Below, one piece after another: positions 1-9,032 of a stretch of 64,000 nucleotides of DNA. Source of the stretch: Pseudomonas tohonis. Lineage in GTDB: Bacteria; Pseudomonadota; Gammaproteobacteria; Pseudomonadales; Pseudomonadaceae. The DNA is taken from the NCBI RefSeq assembly GCF_012767755.2, contig NZ_AP023189.1, positions 1,488,001-1,552,000 on the forward strand. Reading direction: 5' to 3'. Under the pieces are notes generated by a model. The model had not been told where the DNA came from and did not search any database. It was given only the letters and a program-made list of their open reading frames with translations. Made by a program: the position numbers and the translations under genes. Position 1 is the first letter of the stretch; each line of letters begins with the position of its first letter.

Positions 1-421
1 TGTACATCAGCGCCGAGGCGTCGGCCGCCTCCTTGGACAGCACGGGGTCCTCGGCATCCTGCGGCAACTGGTTCTTCACCTCGTTGGCCTTGGCCAGCAG
101 TTCGGTGAAGAGGCGGTCCGAGTTGGCGCCGATGCGTGCGTAGATCGAGATGACCGACATGTTCTGCTGGCTCGACGACGTCATGTAGTCGATGCCTTCG
201 GCGCTCGCGAGGCTCTGCTGCAGCGGCTGGGTGATGTAGCCCTGGATGGTCTCGGCGTTGGCCCCCGGGTAGGCGGTGGTCACCGTGATCAGGGCGTTTT
301 CCATCTGCGGGTACTGGCGGATCACCAGCTTGCTGAAGGCCTGGAAGCCCAGCAGCACGATCAGCAGGCTGACCACGGTCGCCAGTACCGGGCGACGGAT
401 GAAGGGATCTGTGAAAGCCAT
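1..421 (-). CDS. mexW: RND multidrug efflux permease, N-terminal part (MexW-like)
   Basis: Only the first 140 residues are in the window; the gene runs off the left edge. The RND pump is the inner-membrane proton antiporter of a tripartite efflux system. The protein starts MAFTDPFIRRPVLATVV, the classic RND N terminus with a first membrane helix at about residues 11-28. Porter-domain residues follow, including AYPGANAETIQ and a SVISIYARIGAN stretch. It starts 23 bases after the stop of the adaptor gene, so the two form one operon. No outer-membrane channel gene is visible in the window; MexVW-type pumps are known to borrow OprM. The specific identity (MexW rather than another HAE1-type pump) rests on the neighbours and remembered synteny. 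Confidence 0.85.
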   Translation of the reverse strand, partial: MAFTDPFIRRPVLATVVSLLIVLLGFQAFSKLVIRQYPQMENALITVTTAYPGANAETIQGYITQPLQQSLASAEGIDYMTSSSQQNMSVISIYARIGANSDRLFTELLAKANEVKNQLPQDAEDPVLSKEAADASALMY

Positions 422-444
422 ATCGGTATTCCTTGGCGTCGGGC

Positions 445-1599
445 CTACTGCTCGGCGCTGGCTTGTTTGTCCGTTTTCGGTTGCTGGGCCTGGTCATCGG
501 CGATGGCGACGTTGGAGCCGTTGTCCAGCTTCAGCTGGCCGGCGGTCACCACCTGCTCGTCGGCCTTCAGGCCCTTGAGCACCACGACCTTGCCGTCGCG
601 GCGCTGGCCGGTCTCGACGAAGCGGCGTTCGACCACCAGGACCGGCTGGCCCTTGTCGTCCTTCAGCGCCTGGCCGTCCTCGCCCTTCTTGGCGTCGATC
701 ACGTAGACCGAGTTGCCGTAGAGGGTGTAGGTGATGGCGGTTTCCGGCACCACGATGCGCAGGTTGTCGCCTGGCAGCAGGACCTCGAGGTTGGCGAACA
801 TGCCCGGCAGCAGCTTGCTGTCGGGGTTCTGCAGCAGCGCACGCACCTGCAGGTTGCGAGTACTGTCCTCGACCTTGGGGTTGATCGCGGCGATGGCGCC
901 TTCGAAGAACTCGCCCGGGTAGGCGGCGACGCTGATCCGCACATGCTGGCCGATGGCGAGCTTGGGCACCGCCTGCTCGGGCAGGTAGAAGTCGAGGAAC
1001 AGGGTGCTGAGGTCCTGCAGGGTGGCGATGGTGGTGCCGGAGGAGAGGAAGTCACCCACGTCCACCTGGCGGATGCCGATGGTGCCGGCGAAGGGCGCGA
1101 CGATGCGCTTCTTCGCCAGCATGGCCTTCAACTGGGCGACGCTGGCGGTCGACTTCTGCAGCTCCGAGGAGAGTCGGTCGAATTCGCTCTTGGAAATGTT
1201 CTGCCGGTTCACCAGGCTGCGGCCGCGTTCGAACTCGACGCGTGCCAGGGCCAGGGCGGCTTCCGCGGTCGCCAGGCTGGCCTGTTCGACGTCGCTGTCC
1301 ATCTGGATCAGCGGCTGGCCGAGCTTGACCTTCTCGCCGGAAAGGAACTGCACCTCCTGCACGGTGCCGCCGACTTCCACGGTCAGGTCCACGCCCTGGA
1401 AGGCCTTGAGCGAACCGATGGCCGGCAGGCGCTCCTGCCAGGGCACTTCCACCGCCTTGGCGGCCGAGACGCTGATGGCCGGCTTGGGCGCCGTGAACAT
1501 CGCGATCTGCTGTTTGATGGAGAAGAACTTGTACGCGGCAAGCGCGGCCACCACGAGGATGACCACGCCGAGCATGATGAGCATGCGGCGGAGCAACAT
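445..1599 (-). CDS. mexV: RND efflux periplasmic adaptor (membrane fusion protein, MexV-like)
   Basis: This is the periplasmic adaptor that links an RND permease to an outer-membrane channel. The 384-residue protein has an N-terminal membrane anchor (about residues 5-24). A biotinyl-lipoyl-like half motif follows (GGTVQEVQFLSGEKVKLGQ), then an alpha-hairpin with SRNISKSEF-like residues and a second lipoyl half with the beta-barrel (PFAGTIGIRQVDVGD). The C terminus is polar and lysine-rich. I chose the ATG at 1599 because AAGGAACC lies just upstream; an in-frame ATG at 1653 would add 18 residues with no hydrophobic role. No lipobox cysteine is seen. It precedes and is co-oriented with the permease gene. 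Confidence 0.85.
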   Translation of the reverse strand: MLLRRMLIMLGVVILVVAALAAYKFFSIKQQIAMFTAPKPAISVSAAKAVEVPWQERLPAIGSLKAFQGVDLTVEVGGTVQEVQFLSGEKVKLGQPLIQMDSDVEQASLATAEAALALARVEFERGRSLVNRQNISKSEFDRLSSELQKSTASVAQLKAMLAKKRIVAPFAGTIGIRQVDVGDFLSSGTTIATLQDLSTLFLDFYLPEQAVPKLAIGQHVRISVAAYPGEFFEGAIAAINPKVEDSTRNLQVRALLQNPDSKLLPGMFANLEVLLPGDNLRIVVPETAITYTLYGNSVYVIDAKKGEDGQALKDDKGQPVLVVERRFVETGQRRDGKVVVLKGLKADEQVVTAGQLKLDNGSNVAIADDQAQQPKTDKQASAEQ

Positions 1600-1937
1600 A
1601 TTCCGGTTCCTTGGCAAGGCAGATTGAGGCCTGGGAATAGGCGAGGGGTGCACCTTATTACCACTGGCGGGGGCAAGTCAAAGGCGCGGAATTGCAAAAG
1701 TTTACATGCTGGCACGATGCCCATTCAGTGCCTTGCAGATCGCCGGAGAACGCTACGAATCGGCGCATTTCAGTCGGCGCGAAAGGCGCCTGGGCGGGGA
1801 GGCCCGTGCAGCGGAACAGGCAGCGCAGCGGCGCCCTGGCAGTGGGCGGGTGCAACTCTTTGGAACCCACGGGGGCGGCAAGGGTGCCACCTCGCTGCGA
1901 CGGAGACGGCACATCCCTGTGCCGGTGAAGTCGGGGG
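1600..1937. other. intergenic region between chemoreceptor and mexV
   Basis: This is a 338-base gap with no credible gene. It holds the candidate mexVW promoter. No clear terminator is seen behind the chemoreceptor gene. The rest is unremarkable GC-rich sequence. Confidence 0.6.
1653..1681 (-). promoter_or_regulatory. candidate promoter for mexVW
   Basis: On the minus strand a TTGACT element (1681-1676) is followed by an AT-rich TAATAAG (about 1660-1654). The spacing is 15 to 17 bases depending on how the -10 is set. It lies about 55 bases before the adaptor start. The match is ordinary, so this is only a candidate. Confidence 0.35.
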
Positions 1938-3569
1938 TCAGGCGCTGAAGCGGCGGGTGACCTCGCTCAGGTCGCCGGAGAGTTCGTGCAGGCGGTTGCT
2001 GGCCGCCTCGGTGCGTTGCACGTTCTCGTTGTTGGTGACGGCGATGGCGGTGATTTCGGTGAGGTTGCGCGAGATGTCCTCGGCCACCGAGGTCTGCTCC
2101 TCCGCCGCCGTGGCGATCTGCCGGTTCATGTCGCGGATGGCCTCCACCGCGCCGGTGATGCGTTGCAGCATCGCGCCGGCCTCGGTCACCTGGGTGACGC
2201 TCTGCTCGCTGCGGCTCTGACCGCTTTCGATGGCGCGCACCGCGTTCACCGCGCCGGTCTGCACCGTGTCGATGATCTGGTGGATCTCGGCGGTGGATTC
2301 GGCGGTGCGCTGGGCGAGGGTCCGCACCTCGTCGGCGACCACCGCGAAGCCCCGGCCCTGCTCGCCGGCGCGGGCGGCCTCGATGGCGGCGTTGAGCGCC
2401 AGCAGGTTGGTCTGCTCGGCGATGCCGCGGATCACTTCCAGCACCTTGCTGATGCGGCCGCTGTCGTTCTCCAGGCGGCGGATCACCTCGGCGGTGGAAT
2501 CGATCTCGCCACGCATGCCGGTGATGCTCTGGATGGTCGCCTGCATCACCCGCTCGCCCTGCTGGGCCGAGCTGTCGGCGTCGTCGGCGGCGCGTGCGGC
2601 ATCGGCGGCATGGCGGGCCACCTCCTGGGCGGTGGCGGACATCTCGTGCATCGCCGTGGCCACCTGGTCGGTGCGCGAGAACTGCTCGCGGGTGCCCCCG
2701 GCCATCAGCGTGGCGATGGCGTTGAGCTCGCCGCTTGCGCTGTCCAGCTCGGCGGTGCTGTGCTTGAGGCGGTTGAAGGTGTCGGCGAGGAAGTCCCGCA
2801 GGATGTTCGCCGAGTTGGCCAGGCGGCCCAGTTCGTCGCGGCGGCTACTGTCGACGCGCTCGCCGAAGTTGCCCTGGCTGAGGCGGCCGATGTGGTCGAT
2901 CAGGGTGCGGATCGGATCGATCAGGCGCCGGTTGATCAGCCAGATCGCCAGCAGGCCCACCAGCACGCTGGACACCAGCATCACCACCAGGCCGGTGGTC
3001 ACGGTGCTGGCGGCGCTGGCGCTGATCTCGGCGGACTGCTGGGTGCCGCGGTCATGCAACTGGGTGACCAGGGCGGTCATCTGCTCGCTGGCGGCGCGGT
3101 CGATGCCCTGCACCGCCTTGTCGCCCGCGGTCGGGTCGGCGCCGGCGGCGAGGAAGGCCTCGCGGCCCTTGCGGTAGGCGGCCCCCAGGCTCTGGTGCTC
3201 GCTGCGCAGGCGCTCCACCTGACTTTGCAGGCCGCTGTCGCCCTGCTCGCGGGCCTCGTTGACCAGCTTGCCGAGCAGGTCCTGGACCTTGCGTTCCTGG
3301 TCCTCGAACTGGCCCCAGTACTTGCTCAGGGCGGCCGGGTCCTTGCCGCGCAGCAGGACGTTCTTCCATTCCTGCACCTGGCCCTTGAATTCGACGTTCG
3401 CGCTGTCGACGAGGCTGGATGCCTCCAGCGTGCCACCTACCAGGCTGCGGTAGGACTGGATCCCTCCAGATAGAAAGTTGAAGCAGGTCAGGGCGATGAC
3501 CAGGATCAGCAGCAGGCTGCCGCCCAGCAGCGCGAGGAGCTGACCTCGCAGGGAGTTTTGCAGGGACAT
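1938..3569 (-). CDS. methyl-accepting chemotaxis protein
   Basis: This 543-residue transmembrane chemoreceptor passes periplasmic ligand state to CheA/CheW. Membrane helix 1 spans about residues 8-30. A helical periplasmic domain (about 31-185) looks like a four-helix bundle. Membrane helix 2 spans about 190-212, and a HAMP domain starts at [10 protein letters not shown]. The signalling tip, [19 protein letters not shown], sits at about 386-404 and continues to [14 protein letters not shown]. There is no C-terminal CheR-tether pentapeptide. The start is the ATG at 3569. The ligand cannot be told from sequence. It stands alone between DUF1513 and mexV. Confidence 0.93.
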   Translation of the reverse strand: MSLQNSLRGQLLALLGGSLLLILVIALTCFNFLSGGIQSYRSLVGGTLEASSLVDSANVEFKGQVQEWKNVLLRGKDPAALSKYWGQFEDQERKVQDLLGKLVNEAREQGDSGLQSQVERLRSEHQSLGAAYRKGREAFLAAGADPTAGDKAVQGIDRAASEQMTALVTQLHDRGTQQSAEISASAASTVTTGLVVMLVSSVLVGLLAIWLINRRLIDPIRTLIDHIGRLSQGNFGERVDSSRRDELGRLANSANILRDFLADTFNRLKHSTAELDSASGELNAIATLMAGGTREQFSRTDQVATAMHEMSATAQEVARHAADAARAADDADSSAQQGERVMQATIQSITGMRGEIDSTAEVIRRLENDSGRISKVLEVIRGIAEQTNLLALNAAIEAARAGEQGRGFAVVADEVRTLAQRTAESTAEIHQIIDTVQTGAVNAVRAIESGQSRSEQSVTQVTEAGAMLQRITGAVEAIRDMNRQIATAAEEQTSVAEDISRNLTEITAIAVTNNENVQRTEAASNRLHELSGDLSEVTRRFSA

Positions 3570-3669
3570 GTAGTGACGCCTCAGGGACGTGGGAGGAAGG
3601 GGTTGGCTGGTGAAGTATAGGTCGGCCGCCGCGACCGTTCGTTGAGGTCGCGGCGACGAAATGCAGGTG

Positions 3670-4764
3670 TCAGGCGAGGTGCAGGTGGTTGTCCCAGAGC
3701 CCGGCGGGCAGCTGCAGGGGCGCGGCGGCGATCGTCGCCTTGCGGCAATCGTAGAAACGGCAGCGGCCCTGGCCGGAGGTGACCACGAAACCGTCCTTCA
3801 CCGCGCCGACGCCGGCGCAGTCGGGGAGCGGGGCGTCGAGGCGCACGGCGCCGCTGTCCAGGTCCCAGATGAAGAACCGGTTGCCGCGCGGGGCGGTCAG
3901 GGCCACCAGGCGCAGTTCGTCGTGGATGGCGACGCTGGCGGTGTACTGGGCCATCGACAGGCGTTGCTCGTCGGCCAGGGGGAAGGGCTGGAAGCGCTGG
4001 CCCGGGCGCTTGATCGCCAGCAGGTCGGCATGGTCGCCGGCATCGCCCATGTACTGCTGGCAGGCGACTATGGTGCCGTCGCCGGCGATGGCCAGGTGGC
4101 GCACGCTGTTCATCTGCTGGGGCAGGGTCTCGCGGCTGATCAGGCTGCCGTCGCGGCGCATCAGCACCAGGCTGGGCTCCATGGCATGGAGGTTCATCTC
4201 CACGCGGCTCTCGGCCTCGGTTCTGATGCCGCCGTTGGCGACCACGAAGGTCTCGCCGTCCGGCATCCAGGACACCTGGTGCGGCCCCAGGCCGTGGGTG
4301 GACAGCTCGCCCTGGAAGCTCAGCCGGCGGTTGGCGTAGGCATACACGCCAAGCAGGCCGCGACCGGGGTCGGTGGTGTCGTTGTCGGTGGTGTAGAGCC
4401 ACTCGCCGCTCTTGTGGAACACGCCGTGCCCGTAGAAGTGGCGGTCCGGCTGCGAGCGCACCGTCTGCAGCAGGCTGCCGTCGGTGAGGTCGATCAGGTA
4501 GCTCTCGGTGCCCGGGCGGCGCGCGACGAACAGGGCCACCGGCTCGCTGGGATGTTCGACGATGTCGTGGCAGCGCTGCGCCACGCGGGTGGCGAACACC
4601 TGGGTGCCATCGAGGCGGTAGCCGACGGCGTAGTGGCCGCCATCGGCATCGTCACGGGCGGAGAGCAGCAGCGGGTCGCGACCCTTGCGGCTCAGGGTCC
4701 AGCCGCCCAGCGTCACGGCGCCGAGCAGGAGGCTGCCGAGGGCGAGTACCTGGCGGCGGAACAT
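3670..4764 (-). CDS. DUF1513 periplasmic protein (seven-bladed propeller-like)
   Basis: This 364-residue exported protein of the DUF1513 family is the last gene of the imelysin cluster. It begins [17 protein letters not shown], with a twin-arginine pair before a hydrophobic stretch, so Tat export is plausible. The body has repeated short beta motifs ending in W-D-like turns ([11 protein letters not shown]), as in propeller folds. The start is uncertain. The ATG at 4764 has GGTGA five bases upstream and lies just after the stop of the upstream gene. An ATG at 4776 would overlap that gene. The family is regularly found beside imelysin and DUF1111 genes and is thought to be iron-linked; the biochemical role is unknown. 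Confidence 0.85.
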   Translation of the reverse strand: MFRRQVLALGSLLLGAVTLGGWTLSRKGRDPLLLSARDDADGGHYAVGYRLDGTQVFATRVAQRCHDIVEHPSEPVALFVARRPGTESYLIDLTDGSLLQTVRSQPDRHFYGHGVFHKSGEWLYTTDNDTTDPGRGLLGVYAYANRRLSFQGELSTHGLGPHQVSWMPDGETFVVANGGIRTEAESRVEMNLHAMEPSLVLMRRDGSLISRETLPQQMNSVRHLAIAGDGTIVACQQYMGDAGDHADLLAIKRPGQRFQPFPLADEQRLSMAQYTASVAIHDELRLVALTAPRGNRFFIWDLDSGAVRLDAPLPDCAGVGAVKDGFVVTSGQGRCRFYDCRKATIAAAPLQLPAGLWDNHLHLA

Positions 4765-4765
4765 A

Positions 4766-5830
4766 TCAGTCACCATCGTTGGCGTTGAAGCCGAGTTGCA
4801 CGTTGAGGACGCGGGCCAGCTCGTTGGAGTGCAGGCGGTGCACCACGTCGAGGCTGTCGTAGAAGACGTTCAGTTGCTTGAGGCCTTCCTCGCTCTGCAG
4901 CAGCTTGCTCAGCGGCGGTTGCAGGGCGTCCAGCTTGGCGCGGGCGTCGGCGTAGGCGCCGTCGATCTTCTCGGCCAGGGCCTTCTGGTCGTCACCCAGC
5001 AGGCTGCGGAGGCCCTTGCCGTCGGCACCGTTCCACAGCTGCTCGGCGCTGAGCAGGCTGGCGCCCAGGCTGGCCAGGGAGGTGTCGCTGCGCCAGCCAT
5101 CGGCCTGGTAGGGCTGCGGCTGGCTCTTGGCTTGGCGGCCCATGGGCGTGCCGAGCTTCTTCTTCAGGGTGTCCAGGGCGGTGACCTGGACACGCAGCAG
5201 CTCGGAGACGGCCTCGTGGGAGTCGGCGTAGCGCTGGTTGGGGAATTTGCTCAGTTGCTCGAGCATGCCGTCCTTGCTGTTCCAGGAGGCGAGGATCTCC
5301 TCGGCGAGGCTCTGCTGGCGCTGGCCGATGGCTTCCAGCAACGGGCAGTAGCGGGCCTTCTGCTCCTGGTCGGCGAGGTCCAGGTTGCTGTCGAAGAGGA
5401 TGTATTCGTAGGCGGAGAGGCCCTGTACCACGACGCTGGACTTGGCCAGGCCGGCGGCGTCGATGTCGGGCTTAGCCTGGACCAGTTGCTCGACCTGGCG
5501 ACCCACCAGGTTCTTCTTGTCCGGCCAGAACTGCACCTGCCAGGCGCGGTTGCCCTCGGCCAGGGGGCCGACCATCAGCGGTTGCAGCTCGGCCCAGGCC
5601 TTCTGCGCCGCGAGGAAGTCGGCACGGGCCTTGGCCAGGTCTTCCTTCCCGGAACAGAACGCCAGCGCGCTGGCGGCCAGGGCGCGGTCGGCTTCCACCC
5701 AGCGGCTGTAGGTGGGCAGGATCACCTGCTTGGCCAGCGCGGCGGTGGCCTGGGCCTGCGGGTCCTGCGGGGCGCAGGCGCCCAGGGCCAGGGCGGCGAG
5801 GCTGGTGAAGAGCAGTTTGGGTCTGAACAT
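4766..5830 (-). CDS. imelysin-family lipoprotein (iron-regulated type)
   Basis: This 354-residue predicted lipoprotein has a signal peptide ending in the lipobox LGAC (cysteine 19). It belongs to the imelysin (peptidase M75-like) family, which is periplasmic and iron-related. The family GxHxxE position reads GLSAYEYILF, so the histidine is serine while the glutamate remains. Catalysis or metal binding may therefore differ from IcmP. AAGGAG lies 7 bases before the ATG. The gene sits 10 bases after the DUF1111 stop and abuts DUF1513, so these three look co-transcribed. It is a paralogue-like companion of the longer imelysin at 7494-8831. Confidence 0.88.
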   Translation of the reverse strand: MFRPKLLFTSLAALALGACAPQDPQAQATAALAKQVILPTYSRWVEADRALAASALAFCSGKEDLAKARADFLAAQKAWAELQPLMVGPLAEGNRAWQVQFWPDKKNLVGRQVEQLVQAKPDIDAAGLAKSSVVVQGLSAYEYILFDSNLDLADQEQKARYCPLLEAIGQRQQSLAEEILASWNSKDGMLEQLSKFPNQRYADSHEAVSELLRVQVTALDTLKKKLGTPMGRQAKSQPQPYQADGWRSDTSLASLGASLLSAEQLWNGADGKGLRSLLGDDQKALAEKIDGAYADARAKLDALQPPLSKLLQSEEGLKQLNVFYDSLDVVHRLHSNELARVLNVQLGFNANDGD

Positions 5831-5840
5831 GCAGGGCTCC

Positions 5841-7268
5841 TTAAAGGGAATTCAGGAATGCCAGCAGCGCGGCTCGCTGTCCAGCGTCATAGCGCATGAC
5901 GGTCTGTTTCGCCGCCTCGGCCTCGCCGCCGTGCCAGAGGATGGCCTCGAGCAGGTTGCGGGCGCGCCCATCGTGGAGGAAACGGGTGTGGCCGTTGACC
6001 GCCTGGGTCAGGCCGATGCCCCAGAGGGGCGCGGTGCGCCAGTCGCGGCCGCTGGCCTGGAACTCGGGGCGGCCGTCGGCCAGGCCCTCGCCCATGTCGT
6101 GCAGCAGCAGGTCGGTATAGGGGCGGATCACCTGGTTGGCCAGCTCCGGTTCGGCGGCATCGGCCCGGGTGGTGAAGCTCGGGGTGTGGCAGCCCTGGCA
6201 GCCGGCCTGGTGGAACAGGCCCTTGCCGTCCAGCACCTGCGGGTCGTTGACCCCGCGCCGCGAGGGCACGGCGAGGTTGCGGCTGTAGAACAGCACCAGG
6301 CGCAGGATGTTGTCGCTGACCTCGGGCTCGCCGCCGTTCACGGCATTCAGGCAGTCCACCTGGGCGGGCGTGCAGTCGTCGTGGGGCAGCAGGCTGGTGG
6401 TCAGGCCCATGTCGCCGGAGAAGGCGTGGGCGTTCTGCTGGTTCAGGCTGGGCTGGCCGGCCTTCCAGCCGAAGCGGCCGAGCACGGTCTTGCCGGCGGC
6501 GTCGTCCCAGACCTGGTTGGGGCGGCCGACGATGCCGGCGGGCTTGTCCTTCGAGGCGCCCGCGTTGGCGAGGATGGCGGCTTCGGGAATGGCCTCCAGC
6601 AGGCCCAGGCCGATCATCGGCGGGGCGACCCGCGCGGAGAACATCGTCTGCGGGTGCATGGGGCCGTAGCCCAGCTGGGTGATCTCCAGGGTCGGCTTCT
6701 GCAGTTCCACCACCGTGCCGTCGCCCAGGGTGACGTTGAGCGGCTCATAGCGCATGCGCACCTTGCCTTCCGGTGCGACGCCGGGGATGGCGACGTCCTG
6801 CAGCTGTCCGCCGTACACCGGCTCGGGCACCACGCCCAGGCGCTCCAGCATCTGCTGGTGCTCGGCCTTGGCTTCGGCGGGGATGGACAGGCGCACCAGC
6901 ATCGACACGGCGTTGTCGCCGCGAACGCCCGGCGGATGGCCGCGGCCGTCCTTCACGTGGCAGTTCTGGCAGGCGTTGGTGTTGAACAGCGGGCCCAGGC
7001 CATCCCTCGCAGTGGTGGAGGAGGGGGCGATCACCCAGGGGTTGCGGAAGAAACTGTTGCCGACGTTGAAGTCCAGCCGGCGGCTCGGGGTGAGGTTGCC
7101 GGAGGCCTGGGAGAAGGCGTTGCGGTCATGCAGGTTGATGGTCGCGGCACCGCCTGAAAGCTGCTCGCCGGGTTCGGCCTGGGTGAAGCGGGGGGGCTTG
7201 TCGCAACCGGCCAGGGCAACGGCCAGCAACAGCGGCGACAGGTGGCGGAGGGCCGACGATACGGGCAT
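5841..7268 (-). CDS. di-heme DUF1111 lipoprotein (putative thiol oxidoreductase)
   Basis: This 475-residue protein has a lipoprotein signal (lipobox LAGC) and two c-type heme sites, CQNCH and CQGCH. It belongs to the DUF1111 family, related to di-heme cytochrome c peroxidases. It probably shuttles electrons in the periplasm for the neighbouring imelysins, perhaps in iron redox chemistry; that role is an inference. The ATG at 7268 gives a normal signal peptide. An in-frame ATG 33 bases upstream would only add a proline-rich tail. The gene lies downstream of the icmP terminator, so it may have its own promoter or depend on read-through. Confidence 0.87.
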   Translation of the reverse strand: MPVSSALRHLSPLLLAVALAGCDKPPRFTQAEPGEQLSGGAATINLHDRNAFSQASGNLTPSRRLDFNVGNSFFRNPWVIAPSSTTARDGLGPLFNTNACQNCHVKDGRGHPPGVRGDNAVSMLVRLSIPAEAKAEHQQMLERLGVVPEPVYGGQLQDVAIPGVAPEGKVRMRYEPLNVTLGDGTVVELQKPTLEITQLGYGPMHPQTMFSARVAPPMIGLGLLEAIPEAAILANAGASKDKPAGIVGRPNQVWDDAAGKTVLGRFGWKAGQPSLNQQNAHAFSGDMGLTTSLLPHDDCTPAQVDCLNAVNGGEPEVSDNILRLVLFYSRNLAVPSRRGVNDPQVLDGKGLFHQAGCQGCHTPSFTTRADAAEPELANQVIRPYTDLLLHDMGEGLADGRPEFQASGRDWRTAPLWGIGLTQAVNGHTRFLHDGRARNLLEAILWHGGEAEAAKQTVMRYDAGQRAALLAFLNSL

Positions 7269-7270
7269 TG

Positions 7271-7364
7271 GCGGGTCCGGCTGGGGAAAACAGGCGGGCA
7301 ATGTTAGCAGGCGAACGGCTATTAAATAAGAGGGATTTGCGTTCGTGATAGCGGGTCCGGCTGG
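7271..7364. repeat. 14-base direct repeat before the DUF1111 gene
   Basis: GCGGGTCCGGCTGG occurs at 7271-7284 and again at 7351-7364, exactly 80 bases apart, in the leader of the DUF1111 gene. The function is unknown, and it may be a tandem regulator site or chance duplication. Confidence 0.5.
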
Positions 7365-7435
7365 CAGCTGCGGAGCGGGTGGAACCCAGGCGTGACGTGC
7401 CTTGCAGCGAGACGAGAGACGGATTCCCGGGCATG

Positions 7436-7469
7436 AAAAAAGCGGATGCGGCGATGGGCCGCATCCGCT
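7436..7469 (-). terminator. terminator behind icmP
   Basis: A 12-bp perfect stem (AGCGGATGCGGC, loop of 5) is followed on the minus strand by a run of five to six T. It lies 25 bases after the icmP stop. Confidence 0.85.
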
Positions 7470-7493
7470 TTACGGGACGCGTGGACGAGTCGA

Positions 7494-8831
7494 TCAGAAC
7501 TCGTGGTCGGCGTTGTCCGGTTTCAGGTCGCTGATGCCCAGCTTGCCGGCGGCCTGCTCGATGGCACCGGTCTGTTTGACCAGGGCGGCGATGGCGTCAC
7601 GGACGATCTGGTTGCCTTCGGCGTTGTCCGGGGCGATCAGCTGGTCGAAGTGCACGCCCTTGTCGGCGCTGTCCACCAGCACTTGCAGCTTGGCTTCGGT
7701 GGCTTCCAGGTCGGCCTTCAGGGTGGCGTCGGTCGCGGCGTCGATCTTGGCCACCAGGGAGGACAGGCTCGGGCCGGTCAGGGTGGTGCCGTCGACCTTC
7801 TTGTACTCGCCCAGGTACACGTTGCGGATGCCCTTGCCGTTGTAGAAGTGCGAGTTGTGGGTGTTGTCGCTGAAGCAGTCGTGCTCGTCCTCGGGCGAGT
7901 TGGCTTCCAGGGCGACCTTCATGCGCTCGCCGGCCAGCTCGCCCAGGGACAGGCTGCCCATGCCGAAGAGCATCTTGCGCAGGCCGGATTCGGCAGGCTC
8001 GGCTTCCAGCTTGGCGCGGTAGTTGTCGGCGACGCCGGCTTTCCACTGGCCGACCATGTATTCCAGGTCGCTGACCAGCAGGTCGGTGGCGGCCTTCAGG
8101 TAGGCGGCGCGACGGTCGCAGTTGCCGCCGGTGCAGTCCTTGCCCTGGGCATAGTCGGTGGCCGGGCGGTTGCCGGCGCCCGGGCCGGTGCCGTTCAGGT
8201 CCTGGCCCCAGAGGAGGAATTCGATGGCGTGGTAGCCGGTGGCGACGTTGGCTTCGGAGCCGCCCAGCTCGTTCAGGCTGGAGAGCTTCTCGCCGGTGAT
8301 CTCGGTGACGTCGATCTTGTCTTCGCCGACCTGGATTTCCTTGTTGGCGATGATGTTGGCGGTGGCGCCCGGGTTGCCCAGCGCGTGCTGGTAGTCCTTG
8401 GCGACGTAGTCGATCAGGCCTTCGTCCAGCGGCCAGGCGTTGAGGCCGCCTTCCCAGTCGTCGACGACGGCGTTGCCGAAGCGGAAGACTTCGCTCTGCA
8501 TGTACGGGGTGCGGGCGGCCAGCCAGGCTTCACGGGCGGCTTTCAGGGTGTCGTCGCCGGGCTTGGCGATGAAGGCGTCGACGGCTTTCTGCAGGTCGAC
8601 GGCGGTGCTGTGGGCGTCGCTGAAGACGGCCAGGGCCAGGTCGGCGTAGTGCTTGACCACGGCCTTGGCGGCGGCTTCGTCGACTTTCGCTACGGTCGCG
8701 GCTGGGGTGCTGCTGGCGGCTGCGGGAGCGGCGGCTTGCGGTGCTGCGGCCTTGTCCTTGTCGTCGCCGCAACCGGCGAGGGTGATGGCGATGGCAAGCA
8801 GGCTGGCAGTAGCCAGGGGCATACGACTCAT
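7494..8831 (-). CDS. icmP: insulin-cleaving metalloproteinase / imelysin lipoprotein IcmP
   Basis: This 445-residue imelysin family member carries a lipoprotein signal (LAGC) followed by an alanine-rich linker. The family GxHxxE motif is intact as GYHAIEFLLWG. A GNRP turn and a cysteine pair follow (KDCTGGNCDRR), as in the P. aeruginosa insulin-cleaving proteinase. The physiological role is now thought to be iron uptake or scavenging at the periplasm; the protease activity is from the literature on the family. The ATG at 8831 has a purine-rich stretch upstream. A sigma70-like promoter with a Fur-like palindrome sits 60-90 bases upstream, consistent with iron repression. Confidence 0.9.
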   Translation of the reverse strand: MSRMPLATASLLAIAITLAGCGDDKDKAAAPQAAAPAAASSTPAATVAKVDEAAAKAVVKHYADLALAVFSDAHSTAVDLQKAVDAFIAKPGDDTLKAAREAWLAARTPYMQSEVFRFGNAVVDDWEGGLNAWPLDEGLIDYVAKDYQHALGNPGATANIIANKEIQVGEDKIDVTEITGEKLSSLNELGGSEANVATGYHAIEFLLWGQDLNGTGPGAGNRPATDYAQGKDCTGGNCDRRAAYLKAATDLLVSDLEYMVGQWKAGVADNYRAKLEAEPAESGLRKMLFGMGSLSLGELAGERMKVALEANSPEDEHDCFSDNTHNSHFYNGKGIRNVYLGEYKKVDGTTLTGPSLSSLVAKIDAATDATLKADLEATEAKLQVLVDSADKGVHFDQLIAPDNAEGNQIVRDAIAALVKQTGAIEQAAGKLGISDLKPDNADHEF

Positions 8832-8890
8832 GGCGAATTCCTTTGCGTGTTGTGGGGGACGTGGCGCAATTGCGCCCGAGAAACCGCGAC

Positions 8891-8919
8891 ATAATGCGAA
8901 AGATTTGCATTTTTGAAAA
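8891..8919 (-). promoter_or_regulatory. icmP promoter with Fur-box-like palindrome in the spacer
   Basis: On the minus strand TTTTCA (8919-8914) and CATTAT (8896-8891) are 17 bases apart. Between and overlapping them is a 19-base imperfect palindrome (8893-8911) with AATGC/GCATT arms and 7 of 9 paired positions. That is the size and place expected of a Fur operator, although the match to the GATAATGAT consensus is only moderate. A separate perfect palindrome, GGCGCAATTGCGCC, lies at 8863-8876 just downstream of the -10. Confidence 0.5.
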
Positions 8920-9032
8920 GGCCCGATGCACCGTCCCCAGGATGCGGGATGTGCCCGTCGTCTCTATGCGCCAGCCTGGCTGACGTTAGAATGCCAGCAG
9001 TCAAGTTCCACCGAAGCCAAGGAGTCGCTCGC

